Source: Sialis fuliginosa (Eukaryota > Arthropoda > Insecta > Megaloptera > Sialidae). From it: a DNA stretch of 64,000 bases. The DNA is taken from contig OY540809.1 of the NCBI GenBank assembly GCA_961205875.1, positions 31,818,267 through 31,882,266 on the forward strand, read 5' to 3'. Below, piece by piece: positions 22,760-34,969 of this stretch (position 1 is its first letter; every line of letters starts with the position of its first letter). Made by a program: the position numbers and the translations under genes. The notes beneath the pieces are model-generated. The model worked only from the letters and a program-made list of their open reading frames with translations. It was not told the DNA's origin and searched no databases.

Positions 22760-24220
22760 ATGACCTCGGCAGATTTTAATATGAAGCGCTAAAGAGAGTG
22801 TATGGTAAATACGTGAGTAAATGTATATGAAAAAGATGGATAAATAGCGCATGCGTACAAGTCACTTTACGTCGGTTATGCGTGAGAGAGAGATGAGTAA
22901 ATGTATAAAAAAAGATGGATGTACAAGTTGGTATCAGCTGTTTTTATGTTAAAATAATACGTTTGATTATTATTAATTTAATAATCGTTTCACTTCAACA
23001 GTGCGCTTATGTGAGTGAGGCATTCACAACTTTTTTATTTTTATTTTTTATTTTAATGTATATGTTACCGGCAATGTATGAAATACGGCATTCTATAGAA
23101 TTCCTAGGTATTCTATAGAATGCCTAAAATCACCAGGCAATGTATGAAATTAATTTAATTATATACATTTCCTAGGCATTCTATAGAATACCTAATTGAT
23201 AGTCGGCAATGTATGAAATATAAACATAAATAGGGTGAATCGATCAATTTTGGTCCAGGTACAGATGTTGCTTTACGTTATGTTATAAAATACTGATGCA
23301 AATAGACAATAAAAAAATCTTGGTTCATTCTCGATAACTGTAGGTAGGTTTCTAGATTACAATTCAGTATTGTCGGTACAATACTGAATTATTTATCAAA
23401 ATAAACATTTTATATTTACGCGTTATATAATAGAAAAATGTATGTACATTATATGTCCAGTAAAGTAGCACAGTGTTCTCGGAAACGGCTGTATAAAAAA
23501 ATTCGTAAGTTCTTTTGTTGGCCCGACGAAAAATCGCTGTCATTTTAATTCGACTATTTTCTTTCGTTCGTCCAGTAAAAAATTAATAGTATATAATATG
23601 TAATTTTAATACGATTTCCGGCTCTATCAGAATTTTTTTTACAAGAATATTTATTTTGCTGTAAATTAAAATAATATATTTTGATAATTAAAATAAAGTG
23701 AGAATAGATAAAAATATAAGTATAAAAAATATTATCTGTCACCTCGTTTAAAATGTATTTATTATTATTATTATTTTTTTTGGGGGGATTGCACATTTTC
23801 AGACGGTTAGGGTGTCGAAATAAAAAAATTATTGGGGACATTTCTCTTATTTAAAAAGTACTAACGCCATGGTCGTACCTATTCGTTTTATAAAAAAAAT
23901 CATATTTATTTCAATTTTGTAACAATAATAATAAAACATTTAGAGATAGGTACATATTATAGGTTAAACCTTTAACAAGTAATTAGAAATATATTGTTGA
24001 ACTTTTTATAAAAATATGTCTCATTAGCAATTAAAAAAAATATGGTGTAATTTTGAATTGTGTAAGATTCCAATAATGTTTCCTTGTTATTTTAACATCA
24101 AGGTATTTAAATCTTACTTAATGGATTAAGTAAAAAAAATTTTTTGAATATACTTTTCAGTCTATGGAAAGGAGGTCCCAAAACAATATTTTTTTCAAAA
24201 ATCTTATCATTTCTTTTTTT
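22760..24220. other. No gene seen; includes a small repeat
   Basis: AT-rich sequence. Short frames at 22915-23118 (plus) and 23554-23841 (minus) are low-complexity and show no motif. The repeat at 23075-23215 is listed separately. Confidence 0.5.
23075..23215. repeat. 'ggcattctatagaatgcc' palindromic repeat
   Basis: Three 'ggcaatgtatgaaat' words alternate with 'attctatagaattcctag' palindromes. A related copy is at 39722-39812, again after 'gttgccggcaatgtatg'. It is probably a dispersed repeat family; its type is unknown. Confidence 0.6.
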
Positions 24221-24224
24221 GGGT

Positions 24225-24345
24225 TTTCAGTCTTCGTATACTAAATTCATTTTAATCGGTCTAAAATTTTTGAGGACGGACGGTCGGACGGACATGGCGA
24301 AACTATAAGGTTTCCTAGTTTTCTACGGAAACCTAAAAATACTCC
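24225..24345 (-). repeat. GTCCGTCC-type insect repeat fragment
   Basis: On the minus strand it reads 'ggtttccgtagaaaac', 'accttatagtttcgcc', 'atgtccgtccgaccgtccg', then 'ttttagaccgattaaaatga'. The order resembles widespread lepidopteran 'ggttccgtag' repeats as I know them. This is recognition from memory, not a search. Confidence 0.55.
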
Positions 24346-24469
24346 AAGATTTAAAATTATTTCCGAATAAAATACTCTAAGGGAAAACTCCTTGTTAACC
24401 CTATCAGCCTTGAATTTTAAAAATCGAAAATAGATTTCAAAAGCATGGATTGACACAGTAATATAATAT

Positions 24470-24560
24470 AATTTCTAGGGAGTTTTCAAGAAATATACAT
24501 CTCGTTAATTTCTAATTGCTCTAATAATTTTATGCCTCATACATTATCCTAAAGTTCAAA
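24470..24560. repeat. Dispersed repeat, copy 1
   Basis: The segment 'gagttttcaagaaatataca' ... 'gcctcatacattatcc' recurs with changes at 25950-26050 ('gtagttttcaggaaatatac', 'ggcacctcatacattttt'). Confidence 0.5.
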
Positions 24561-24794
24561 ATTTTATTGTAATGTAAAAATGCAATTTTTATGTATTTTT
24601 ATACATTTAACATCTTCCTATATTACATACTGGAAGAATAAATACAAACAAAACCTAATATTGAACTAATTTAAAATACATCTTAATACTAGACTTTATG
24701 AAGAACATTTTCAGATCTTTCCGAAGTTTGTGAGATTAGTAATTTTAGTGTACCATATCGCCAAACACAAGACTCGAATCCAAGTATGTGTATG

Positions 24795-25520
24795 CATGGG
24801 CGCCGGGAGGGGGGTGCAAGGAGGTGCACTTGCACCCCCCTGGCAAAAAAGAAAAAACACATGTAAAAATTAAGAAATACAATTTTTATTTTAAAATTCA
24901 CTCTTTGGTTAAAATTCAGTCATAGGTGTCCAATAGGGTGGAGTGAAAAAAATGTTTTTTCGAATCTTCAAAACGCTTATGCGCAAAATTTGCATTTATA
25001 TATCTTTAAAACACCTACCGAAGGTATTTGTAATTGGATATCATCCTGAGGTTCCTAAATGATTTTCTTTATTAGAAAAAAACATAAATTTTTGGGCATT
25101 ATATCTCGGTAACGGGGCAATAAATTTAATTGCGCAATAATTTAAATTAAAGAGACATTCAGTACCTTTAAAATAATATATAACAGTCAAACATTTACTA
25201 TAGTTAATTGTTTGAAAAATGCCCTTAAAAAAATATTATTTTTATAAAAAAACAAAAATATAAACATCATTTAAAAAATAATGATAACTGTAAAAAAAAT
25301 GTACAGTTACATATAATTTTAAAGGCACTGGATTGCTCTTTAATTTAAATTATTGCGCATTCAAATATCTTTTCCCGTTACCGAGATATAACACTCTAAT
25401 TTCATTAAATTAACAGAATTTAAAGCATAATATTAAATTTTTTTTAAATTATCTTCACATGTAATTTAATTTTATATATCTAGATGCACCCCCCTGAAAG
25501 AAGTTCTGCCGGCGCCCATG
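24795..25520. mobile_element. hAT-like element, 8-bp target duplication tgtgtatg
   Basis: The ends are CATGGGCGCCGG and its inverse, followed inward by 'aggggggtgca' and 'tgcacccccct'. Exact tgtgtatg duplications are at 24787-24794 and 25521-25528. The interior (about 24940-25440) is itself partly inverted ('aatttaaattaaagag' against 'ctctttaatttaaatt', 'tatctcggtaacggg' against 'cccgttaccgagata'). No transposase. Confidence 0.9.
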
Positions 25521-25528
25521 TGTGTATG

Positions 25529-26385
25529 TATGTATGAATGAACAAATTTGCCGTAACGTATTTAGATATTGCAATGCTTTCGTAAAATTACTGTATCTAG
25601 TGAACAAAAAGTCCGATTTACTCCATTTTTTTTTAAAGACAATTAAATGTACTACAATTAATTATAACACATTCTTGGTCATAAATAACTTTATACCTAT
25701 CAAAAAGGCTGTCGAACTCAAAATTTTACATTTTTAAAGTAAAATTGTTAGTTTGACCACCATTTTGAAAGGTATACAATTATTTTTGGTGAAAATAATA
25801 ATTAAAAAAGGTTGTAGATAATTTAATTATCTGTTTAAAATGCGAAAGACGGGGTTGATTGAACATTCCGTTCATTAGATACAGAGTGTTTACAAAATCC
25901 TTGTTAAATAAAACTTTGGGCCCTTGGTTGAGGGTGTTGCGGAGCAAATTTTGCTAGGTAGTTTTCAGGAAATATACATCTGGACATGTTCTAATCACTG
26001 TTTAAATTTGGCACCTCATACATTTTTCCAAATTTTACACCAGTAAAAATTTCTACATACGTTGCCTGGACTATATAGAGTCCTGTAAATGTTATGGTGG
26101 CAAATACCACCGGCAGAGCCAAATGGGTTAAGAGTTATTGTACACCTAATACAAATGTGTTTGTTGAACAGTGATACAAGTTTAATAATTAATTGTATTT
26201 TATCTTTAATGTCTTTTCATATGTTACTTTCAATATATCGTAATTTATTTACTGTCCACTTCAAAATAAATTGCATAAGTATTAACATAGGTTAGTCATG
26301 TACAAATGTTCGAATAGGTAAAAACGTAAATTGTATAGGTATTAAAATAAAAATAGAGGTACAGTCACCTGCATTAATGGTCTTG
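25529..26385. other. No gene seen
   Basis: Short plus-strand frames at 25522-25737 and 26089-26295 carry no motif. A copy of the dispersed repeat of 24470-24560 lies at about 25945-26060. Confidence 0.5.
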
Positions 26386-26395
26386 CAGTTTGTAT

Positions 26396-26660
26396 TCATT
26401 TTCGTTTATCACAAACTTAGTAGGCTCCTCCCATTTGATTATTATAATATTTAAATCATTTCTCCATGTATCAAACAAAGACAGATATTTTGAAATTCAT
26501 TTGCTAGATAAAGAACTACTCTTTGTTCATAGTACTCATATATATTTTTGTGCAATTAAATTATTATGTAATCTATTGAAATTGTATAAGTAAATTTTGT
26601 GGCAATAATTATTTGATATTCCGAATTTTAGTATTTAAATATATTAAACTTGATATAAAA
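26396..26660 (+). repeat. Dispersed repeat, left part of a split copy
   Basis: Matches 51910-52175 closely ('aggctcctcccat', 'attattataatatttaaatc', 'gtataagtaaattttgtggc', 'attaaacttgat'). The 52-kb copy runs on without a break, while this one resumes only at about 28672. About 2 kb therefore separate the two parts here. Confidence 0.75.
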
Positions 26661-27910
26661 TTATATGTCTCATTAGTATTTGATATGGTGAAGATTAAAA
26701 CGTTTTGAAGGGGGGGTAGGAGTATGTAAGCCCCCTCCCCCCACTGAAAGGCGAAGGATATTCGTTTAATGTTATGCTCCCCTTAAAAAAAATTATAAAT
26801 TTAAAGTAATTTAAATAAAGGGGGTGGGATCATAGGGGTCATACCCCATAAGAAACAACATATGTAAAACTATAGCAAATCAAATAAAAATTTCTTAATT
26901 TAATATACTACAATTCTTTTGCTTTGAACTTCAAAACTTGTTTTGTCCACCCCCCTCTCAAATTTGAAGTTAGTATTGTTAAACCAATTTTTTCAATTTC
27001 GGATTTTGATGGCAATATCCATTTTAACCTTCTCTGAATCCATTCTTATTTTCGACTTGATGGCTATGTGCCGATCTGTAGTCGTTAACAAACGACAAAG
27101 CCATTGCACCCTTTTAAATGTAATTTAAAAATTTGAAAATTTTAAACTGGTCATTATAATACCTAATGACTATAAAAAAGGAATTTGAAATTTTTATATT
27201 TTGTTAAATATGTATACCTACGAGTGGGTTAAAATTAACGCATGTGTTATTGCAAAGGTAGTGATTTTATTGTTTATATTTATATTACAAGAAACGCAAA
27301 TTATTATTGCAAATAAACTGCCCTGGTCGACACAAGACTTTTTTATACATCACGATACAGATAAAAATTACATTAGTTAATACTTTCTGCTAAGAAATTG
27401 AATATAAACTACATTACATGAATTGTTGTTTTTGTTAATGTTCGAGATATACATATTTTAATTCTATTCTGTGATTTTATTTCAAATGTTTTTATTATAA
27501 ATGGATATAATAATTTTTATGTTTAAAAAAATGTTGTTTTGTCAATGGTTTCTTATTTATTTAATATTTCAAGTTTGGCACGTTTTATATATTATTATTT
27601 CTATACATCTATTTAATTGACAGTTGTAATAATAAATGATTTTATTTTCATAGATAACTATATAGATTTCATATTATTAAAATTAATTTTAAATAAAAAC
27701 TAAATTATTATTTTTGGTCAATTCATAAAAGATACAAAAAAAGAATATAACAAAATTATAGAAAATAATGTTCTCTACAACTTTTATAGTCCAGGCTGTG
27801 GAGGCTAAAACAGATTATTTTTGTAAGTTTGCTCCGATTTTGGTTGTCCGCGACAGGAGTTATCCATGGTTCATTTGCAAAATTCTTAAGATTTTCTGAT
27901 TTTTGTAAAA

Positions 27911-28051
27911 TTTTGAAAAAAATCATTTGTTTATCCGTTACGCTGATTAAAATGGCTGAAAACACACTCTTTTAAGCTGTAATAACTAATAAAGTTTAAC
28001 GTTTTTTAAGTTGATATCTCTGGAAAATAAACATTTTGTAGTACAGAACAT
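27911..28051 (+). repeat. Dispersed repeat shared with 2686-2825
   Basis: Landmarks 'aatcatttgtttatccgtta', 'aaaatggctgaa', 'gtaataactaataa' and 'tggaaaataaacatt' occur in the same order as in the CCCGGG element. Confidence 0.75.
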
Positions 28052-28229
28052 TAACTGAAAATTAGGACCTGATATCTTCAATTGTTTTTGTTTAATTAAA
28101 TTATTAATAATGGAATCATGCTTTTATTTTTGTAAAACTGTTTGTATGTGTTTCCAAAGACTTATATAATCGATTGTCGCCATAAAAAAGTAAAATTTAT
28201 CAGTATGGCAAATAGTGGCATTGAAATCT

Positions 28230-28420
28230 TATTGTTAAGTTTTTTTTATTATAAACAAATACAGTTGGTTCATAGAACCAGCAACATTAAAAAAATAATA
28301 GCCAAAAACCTGCTCCGAACAATTATGTATCTATTTGTGAAAACCGCATTAAAATCGGTTCAGTAGTTTTTGAGTTATTTTATTGTATATTATACACTAC
28401 ACAATTTTTATAAAAATTGA
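28230..28420 (+). repeat. Helitron- or LINE-type tail fragment
   Basis: The sequence 'gcattaaaatcggttcagta' followed by 'gtttttgagttat' is a form common in insect non-autonomous repeats as I know them. The ends are not defined. Confidence 0.4.
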
Positions 28421-28671
28421 TTGTTTATACAATTAATTAATTAACTCTACCTACATAAAAAAAGCTTATTTTTGTATCTTTTATCGCTTATCTCGAAAAA
28501 TATGATGTGTAAAACGTAAAATGTAATAGCAGAAAATTGTTAAAATGTATAAAATAATATCCAAATCCAATATTAATTGTAGATAATTAGATTTAAAATA
28601 TACATAAGTAAATAACTATAATAAATATAAGAAATTAGGTAACAAAAGCAAAATTTGTAATAATAAATGAT

Positions 28672-28845
28672 TATTTGAAATGGACGTATATTTATTGTTT
28701 TTATTTAAAATGTTATAACTGTAATTGTAAGCTCCGCCCTAGAAAAAGATAACCGATGATGTTTGTCTTTAAATTTGAAATCTGTTGTAAGCGATTATGG
28801 CCTTTAGGGTGCCAGACGAGTTCTACAGATGACTGTACATATAAT
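28672..28845 (+). repeat. Dispersed repeat, right part of the split copy
   Basis: Matches 52180-52345 ('gaaatggacgtatattt', 'ccgccctagaaaaagata', 'cgatgatgttt', 'ctttagggt-gcagacga'). Together with 26396-26660 it reconstitutes the uninterrupted 52-kb copy. Confidence 0.75.
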
Positions 28846-29002
28846 TTGACATATAATAAATGTCAATAAACAATAGTCCACAAAATTTGCGAAGACCACC
28901 AAGTAAGAAAAATATATTTAACAAATTGTTATAATTGATTATAAGATCGTTGAACTTTCATTAAAATGATTGATTAAAAGTTTGAAGGTTGATGGTTTGA
29001 TA

Positions 29003-30760
29003 CACTCATCCAAACAATTAAAGGAACAAGAATTTAAACATTTTTTTTGGGTGTTTTTTGAAGTGCTGTATCTTTGTTAAAAATGGTCGTATCGAAATAA
29101 AACAAAAAGCATTTTAAAGCGTCAAGTTTCTAGTTTCGAGTTTTTTTAGCATAATTTTTTTTGAGTTACGGTTATCGCGCAATCAAAAGAAATAGTGGGA
29201 CACAAAAATTTTCCAATTTTTTAAATTTTTTTTAAGGGTCCTCGAGCTTGGGAAATTTTTTTTCAGTTAAATCAGTTAACTTGTTTATTCAGCTTTAATT
29301 TGTTTTTTTTTGGTCTCTCTCAATTTTTTTTTTGCCGAGATATCTGACTTTAAATGAAAAATGATTCTTTTGTCTTCGATGATCAATATATCAGCAACTA
29401 ATGATTAAATAGTAAATTTAAGGGCAGTTTTAAAAACTTGAATAAATTTCCTACAAGACCCTTTCATGACTTTATTAGAAAAAAAATTTTTTTTACCCTC
29501 ACCATTAGTTTGAAAAAGTACAAAAAAATGACCTTTTATGTTCTTTTAGTAAATCTATCGCTACTTTACAAATATTCATGAGAAGACTAATGTTGCCAGG
29601 TGATTTTACAGCTTAATGTACCCCCAACAGTCCTGTAAATTTTGAAATTGATCCATCGAACCGTTTTTCCGAACCGATTGATCAAAATTTTACAAAACAA
29701 TTAAAGGAACAAGTGTATTGTGTAACAGACTGGAACATAACATTGTGTAATCATCATTAAAATGAAAAAAAACGATTTTCGATTTTTAATTTTTTTTACA
29801 GTTTTGCATTAGTTATTGTTAAATTTGAAATGGAGAAAAAAATTCCAAAAAATTAAAAAAAAATTATTTTTTTTAATTTTAAAATTTTTTTCAAAATTTT
29901 TAAAACATTTCAAAAAACAATACTGACTCATTTTTGACACGATTCGGCTTTTGCGTACCATAATTTTACTCATCTTGAATTAATTGCATTAATTAATTCT
30001 TTCGCAGCGGGAACCGTACGAAATTGTAAAATAATTTTGTCTCGCATGCTGGAATCGAATTAATACGCAAGCAAAATTTGATCAATCGGTTCGGAAAAAC
30101 GGTTCGATGGATCAATTTCAAAATTTACAGGACGATTACATTAATCTGTAAAATCACCTGGCAACATTAGTCTTCCCATCAATATTTGTAAAGTAGCGAT
30201 AGATTTACTAAAAGAACATAAAAGGTCATTTTTTTGTACTTTTTTAAACTAATGGTAAGGGTAAAAAAATTTTTTTTTCTAATAAAGTCATGAAAGGGTC
30301 TTGTAGGAAATTTATTCAAGTTTTTAAAACTGCCCTTAAATTTACTATTTAATCATTAGTTGCTGATATATTGATGATCGAAGACAAAAGAATCATTTTT
30401 CATTTAAAGGCAGATATCTCGGCGAAAAAAAATTGAGAGCGACCAAAAAAAAAGCAAATTAAAGCTGAATAAACAAGTTAACTGACCAATGCATTGGTTT
30501 AACTGAAAAAAAATTTACCGAGCCCGAGGACCCTTAAAAAAATTTTTAAAAATTAGAAAATTTTTGTGTGCCACTATTTCTTTTGATTGCGCGTTAACTC
30601 AAAAAAAATTATGCTAAAAAATCTCAAAGCTAGAAACTTAACGCTTTAAAATGCTTTTTGTTTTATTTCGATACGACCATTTTTCACAAAGATACAGCAC
30701 TTCAAAAAACACCCCAAAAAAATGTTTAAATTCTTGTTCCTTTAATTGTTTGGATGAGTG
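29003..30760. mobile_element. TA-flanked foldback element, about 850-bp arms
   Basis: The ends CACTCATCCAAACAATTAAA and its inverse are flanked by TA (29001-29002, 30761-30762). The arms are long and closely inverted ('gtgctgtatctttg', 'gcatttta-agcgt', 'atatctcggc-aaaaaaaa', 'gatagatttactaaaagaac', 'aaccgtttttccgaaccg'). A centre of roughly 150-300 bp near 29880-30010 is unpaired. A TA target is typical of Tc1/mariner elements. 'caattaaaggaacaag' recurs internally at 29699. No transposase. Confidence 0.85.
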
Positions 30761-30779
30761 TATTTTAGATCTTCCGTTA

Positions 30780-32160
30780 TTTTAAAGTATTTTATTGTAA
30801 TCAGGGCTGTAGTAAGGATGGAAATAATTTAGATACAGTATATACCTACTTTTTTTTTGTTAATTATATAACAAAGCTTTTAAATTACTTTCAGGCTGTA
30901 ATACATATACATAACATATGTATACATAAATAGGCTTATGGTGACAACCTGAAATACATTTTTTCTACAACCGTGTAAAAAATTAGGCTTTTTCATTGAC
31001 ATTTCAGTGTGTAAAGTAGTACTTTTCCGCTCGCCGTGCGACAAAGTTACTTTTACGCACGGCGTGCGCAAAAGTATTTACTGCTTCCATAGTAACACAT
31101 ACATTTTTAGATTTTTTTACGATTAATGATTTTTTTATACAACCGTGTAAAAAAGTAGGCTTTTTCAATGACATTTCAGCACTGATCTGGTATTATTTAA
31201 CTGGATAGTGGATACCTATGGAATTACTATTAAACCGGATGGCTAAATTTCATACTTTTTCTAACAGTATCGTTTCCATTTGCGCATACGCGAGACGCAA
31301 CACTGAACTCAATTTTGATATAATATAGAGGTATGTGACGTGATTCTATAGTTTCTTTATTCAATTGTTAATCAGATTTGACAGTTAATATGCATCTATG
31401 GTTGTTTATTTAGTTATGATTTGATAATTAAAATAAATTAAAGGTATTCGCATGTTAAATAAGTGTATTGTAGTTGATATACAATCGAACTTGTATGTAT
31501 TTATTTATATATTTAACAAATCAATTTGATAAATTTGAATTTCGAACATCCGTTGACGCATGCGTATAATCAGTTTTGGTTGTTAGGAAATATTCAATTT
31601 CAGCCATCATGTCTGACTTATCATCAGTCCAGCCATGTCAATGCATTTCAGTGTATAAAGTAGTACTTTTGCTTTCGCCGTGCGTAAAAAGTTATTTCAC
31701 GCAAGGCGCGCCGTGCGCAAAAGTGTTTCCATAGTAATACATACATTTTTTTACGATTAATGAATTTTATAAATACTATTGTATTATAGTATTAAAGAAA
31801 TTACTAAAATTTAAGTACTATATTACTTATTGTAGTAAACAAAATTATTAATAAAATTAAATAAAATATAAACAATACCTTAAGGTTTTTTTCTTGGCAC
31901 AATTCATGGTATTATGTGTAATTTTTGCAGTTAGTAAATTTAAAATTACAGAATTTGCAGCTTCTGATATCTCTGGTGGTGCACATTTATGTTCTTTCTC
32001 AGTATCACAACTTATCCATCTTATATTATAGAATAACAAATTATGAAACTCATTTGAATGAAAATAGAACTGTCAAAAATTTTATCCAAAGCTTACTAGA
32101 GTTGAATTTTAATATTAATATAGTAAAATACAAAGTATATAAATTAATTATTATATTATT
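30780..32160. repeat. Repeat cluster with 'cgccgtgcg' hairpins; no gene seen
   Basis: The block 'catttcagtgtgtaaagtag' ... 'cgccgtgcg' ... 'gcgtgcgcaaaagt' ... 'ccatagtaa-acatacattt' occurs at 30995-31110 and 31648-31750. 'acaaccgtgtaaaaaa-taggc' occurs at 30968 and 31140. 'acgcacggcgtgcg' forms a small hairpin. These appear to be broken copies of one repeat. The frames at 31857-32182 overlap in both strands and lack motifs. Confidence 0.55.
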
Positions 32161-32199
32161 GTTAATATTATATAATCAATAGGGTTGTGGAAAAAATAT

Positions 32200-32290
32200 G
32201 TGCACACACTCGTGTGATTGTTAGCTCGGCTGACGCCTCGACTAACAAACATTCCCACTCGTGCGAAAAACTGCTGTTTTACACCCTAGT
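32200..32290. repeat. GC-richer patch with inverted 'cactcgtg' words
   Basis: Contains 'cacactcgtgtgattgtt', 'agctcggctgacgcctcgac' and 'cccactcgtgcgaaaaac'. No function recognised; possibly a relic of a repeat. Confidence 0.3.
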
Positions 32291-32690
32291 TACACAAATA
32301 ACTATTTCCAAGTAAAATCATTTGTTTTAAAATTTTGGTATTACAAAATAATAATACAGGAAGTTTCAAAAATGACGTAACCCTGAAAATAAGAGAGTAG
32401 AACTTATGTGATAATATCAGTCAGATGGCAACATTCTGTACTCAAGGAAAACTGCCTCTAGTCATTGAAATGAACTTGTCACAAGCTAGTCTCGCCTAAG
32501 CATTCATTACTTTGTATTGTGTCAGCTATATCCTTTTCAAAGATGAGCGTGTATTTATTTTTGAGACCTGTGATGACAAAATTGTCAATTAGACGTACAA
32601 ATTATACAAACGTGTGACTCAGTAGTTTGAATTAAAGTATCCATAGTCTGCAGTTCTCAACAAGTCGACAATATCTCGTTTGATAAATAA

Positions 32691-32909
32691 ATGTTCAGAT
32701 ACTGGATATGTGCAGGATCCATAGAAATAGATTCCAGACCGACCATCTCAAACATTGAGATGGTCGGTCTGGAATCTATTTCTCCGGTTAGCATAACCGG
32801 AGAATTTCTTGATGATGTGTTTCAACGATTACCTAACTTAACGTCACTGACATTACGGAGAACATTTTTGCGGAGCACTCTGGTAACAATGTTAAGTAGC
32901 GTGTTATGA
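32691..32909 (+). pseudogene. Short LRR-like open frame (doubtful gene fragment)
   Basis: A 72-residue frame whose C-terminal half reads DVFQRLPNLTSLTLRRTF, with leucine spacing like one leucine-rich repeat of F-box/LRR proteins. The N-terminal half (IEIDSRPTISN..IEMVGLESIS) lies on the strong hairpin at 32723-32783, so its sequence is constrained by base pairing. Upstream, 32380-32690 is non-repetitive in this window. No flanking exon was recognised. It could be a scrap of a real gene captured at a rearrangement, or chance. Confidence 0.2.
32723..32804. ncRNA. Two overlapping perfect hairpins (hairpin-RNA-like, function unknown)
   Basis: 32723-32751 and 32755-32783 are perfect 29-bp inverted repeats with a 3-base gap (aca). 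32780-32790 and 32794-32804 are perfect 11-bp inverted repeats with a 3-base gap (gca). The two hairpins share 32780-32783, so both cannot form fully at once. Base composition is about half G+C, unlike the surroundings, and no repeat copy is seen in the window. Labelling it an RNA is inference; a recent local inverted duplication is the alternative. Confidence 0.25.
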
Positions 32910-33099
32910 GTCTTATATATTTCCAAGACTAAGGATATTGACAAAGAAAATGACGATAATGACATATAAAAAAAAGAACTACCATTACGTTTTTGTAATA
33001 ATGGACTAGGGCCCGGTATTATAAAAGCCAGATTACTTTTACTCTAGGGAATAAATTTATTCCACAAATAGTTTACACATTCTATGAGGTCCTTATTTG

Positions 33100-34254
33100 A
33101 GAAATGTCATTGTTAGAAATGTCATATCTATTTCGGTTTTTTTACACAAAATAATGTTTAGACATATTAAATACAAAGTAAAAAGTGATTATATACATGT
33201 AAAAACCCTTAAATATCTATTTTTAATTCAATATTATGAAGATTTCTAATACATTTTTACATTAGAAAATATTGCAACCAATAACGTCTATATGATTTCT
33301 TTATCTATGTAAAGAAACGTCAAACGTGAAATAACCTAAAACTTGTTAATGAAATTTAAATTTTTACAGTACTTAAAATTCTTATGAATTTTATTATGTG
33401 CTCGAAATGAATATTCAATTTTATTGATATATAATAATACAAAAATATTGGCACATATTTCTTCATTTTTAGATTGTATAAAACATGCGGAAGATTATTT
33501 AAAAAAAACGTTGGATAAAATTTCAAAGAAATGTTCACGGAGTTAAAAACAACTTGAATTCATTGAAACTCCATAAGACAGTTCGGTATCTTTTGGTTTT
33601 TAGTTTTTTATATTACTGTATTCCTTCAATATAAATAGGTATATACAATTTTTCCCCATATAAGTGTCCAAGAAGGTTTAAGAATCGATAATGTCTTTCA
33701 GTCGCAGGTATAATTGACTGCATATTACATTATCATTTAAAATTTGCAGGTTTATTAAAATCAGACTACAGTTAAAAGAAACAGGAATGATTTAGTACTT
33801 TATTTTATTTCTTATTGATCTTATCGTAGAGCACAGCTTCGGGTATGAAATAAAAATGTAAATAGTTATGCAAATTTTTTTATTAATTATAATTATACAT
33901 TACTTTTCAAAACGATGTACAAGAATAATAAATAATATATATGATTATAAATATGATTTCTAGTTTAAAAAAGCATTTATATGTACTTACGATGTTGTTC
34001 CTTTAGAAAACATTAATTCCTCTGCGTAACAAACAGCAAAGTAATTTTGGTTTAGTTTTTTGTATTTATTCGTATAAATACGATGTTATTTTGTTCGGTA
34101 CAAACCTTTACAAAACATTAATTTCTTTACGTATCAAACTGCAAAGTAATTATGATTTAATTTTTTGTATATTCGTATGTGCTTCAAATGAAAAAATCTC
34201 TTTCGTCTTTTTTTATGTGTTGTTTGCTTGAGTTATATAACATACATATGTACA
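33100..34254. other. No gene seen
   Basis: AT-rich interior of the composite element. The pair of 'caaa-tgcaaagtaatt--g-tt' segments near 34030 and 34138 is a weak direct repeat. The short frame at 33356-33538 has no motif. Confidence 0.5.
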
Positions 34255-34460
34255 ATCTACTATATATAACGAACTGCCCTCACTCACTGACTGATTCACA
34301 ATCATTTTTTTGACCATTTCCACTCATCGGAGAACCTTGAAATTTAGTATATATATTCCTTGGGGGTTAAAAATAACAACTAGTGGGCTTTTTTGAATAA
34401 GTTTATAAATGGGGTAACAAGGGGCCCCCAATTTTTCAAAAAAAAGTTGCAATTTTTTAA
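34255..34460 (+). repeat. Helitron-like fragment
   Basis: Reads 'actatatataacgaactgcc', 'ctcactcactgactgattca', 'ttgaaatttagtatata' and 'attccttgggggttaaaaat'. This layout is common in insect non-autonomous Helitrons as I know them. The 3' end is not identified. Confidence 0.45.
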
Positions 34461-34969
34461 ATATGTTTTTTATATTCCTTGGTTATAATGTAAGGTTCAA
34501 ATTTCAGATTTAAAAAAAATGAAAAAAAAAAAAAAAAGTTTTGATGTAAAAAACTATCAAAACGAAAATCGATATTAGATTTTTTTTATTTTTTTTAAAT
34601 ACTTTGGTTAATTGACAACCATGAACCCGTGTCTGATTTTTGAAAAAGATATGTTAAAGAGGAGAAAATAAACAAAATACTTTTACATATAATGCGCTTT
34701 AAGCATCTACTAAATTAATTGCAAATGTCGTAACTATGGATACGTTATATTTTATTTGTCAATTTTTAAATGTCAGTCATTTAAAATTTTGAAGTAAATG
34801 TGTTTAATATCAACAATAAAATATAACAAAAAAGAAATATAAAGAACATAACGAATGAAAAAATATGCACAACTATGAATAATTTAAATGTTCGTACATA
34901 AATTTGTCAAAAAAAATGAAGACAAACAATCACAGCATTCGAATGACTAACATTCGGCATAATATAGTA

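Larger units (their letters stand above)
26661..28671. other. About 2 kb splitting a dispersed repeat; no gene seen
   Basis: It contains C/G-rich patches ('ccccctccccccactg', near 26730), a copy (27911-28051) of the 135-bp repeat at 2686-2825, and a Helitron-type stretch near 28230-28420. No terminal repeats were found at its edges, so it may be several insertions. Confidence 0.5.
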
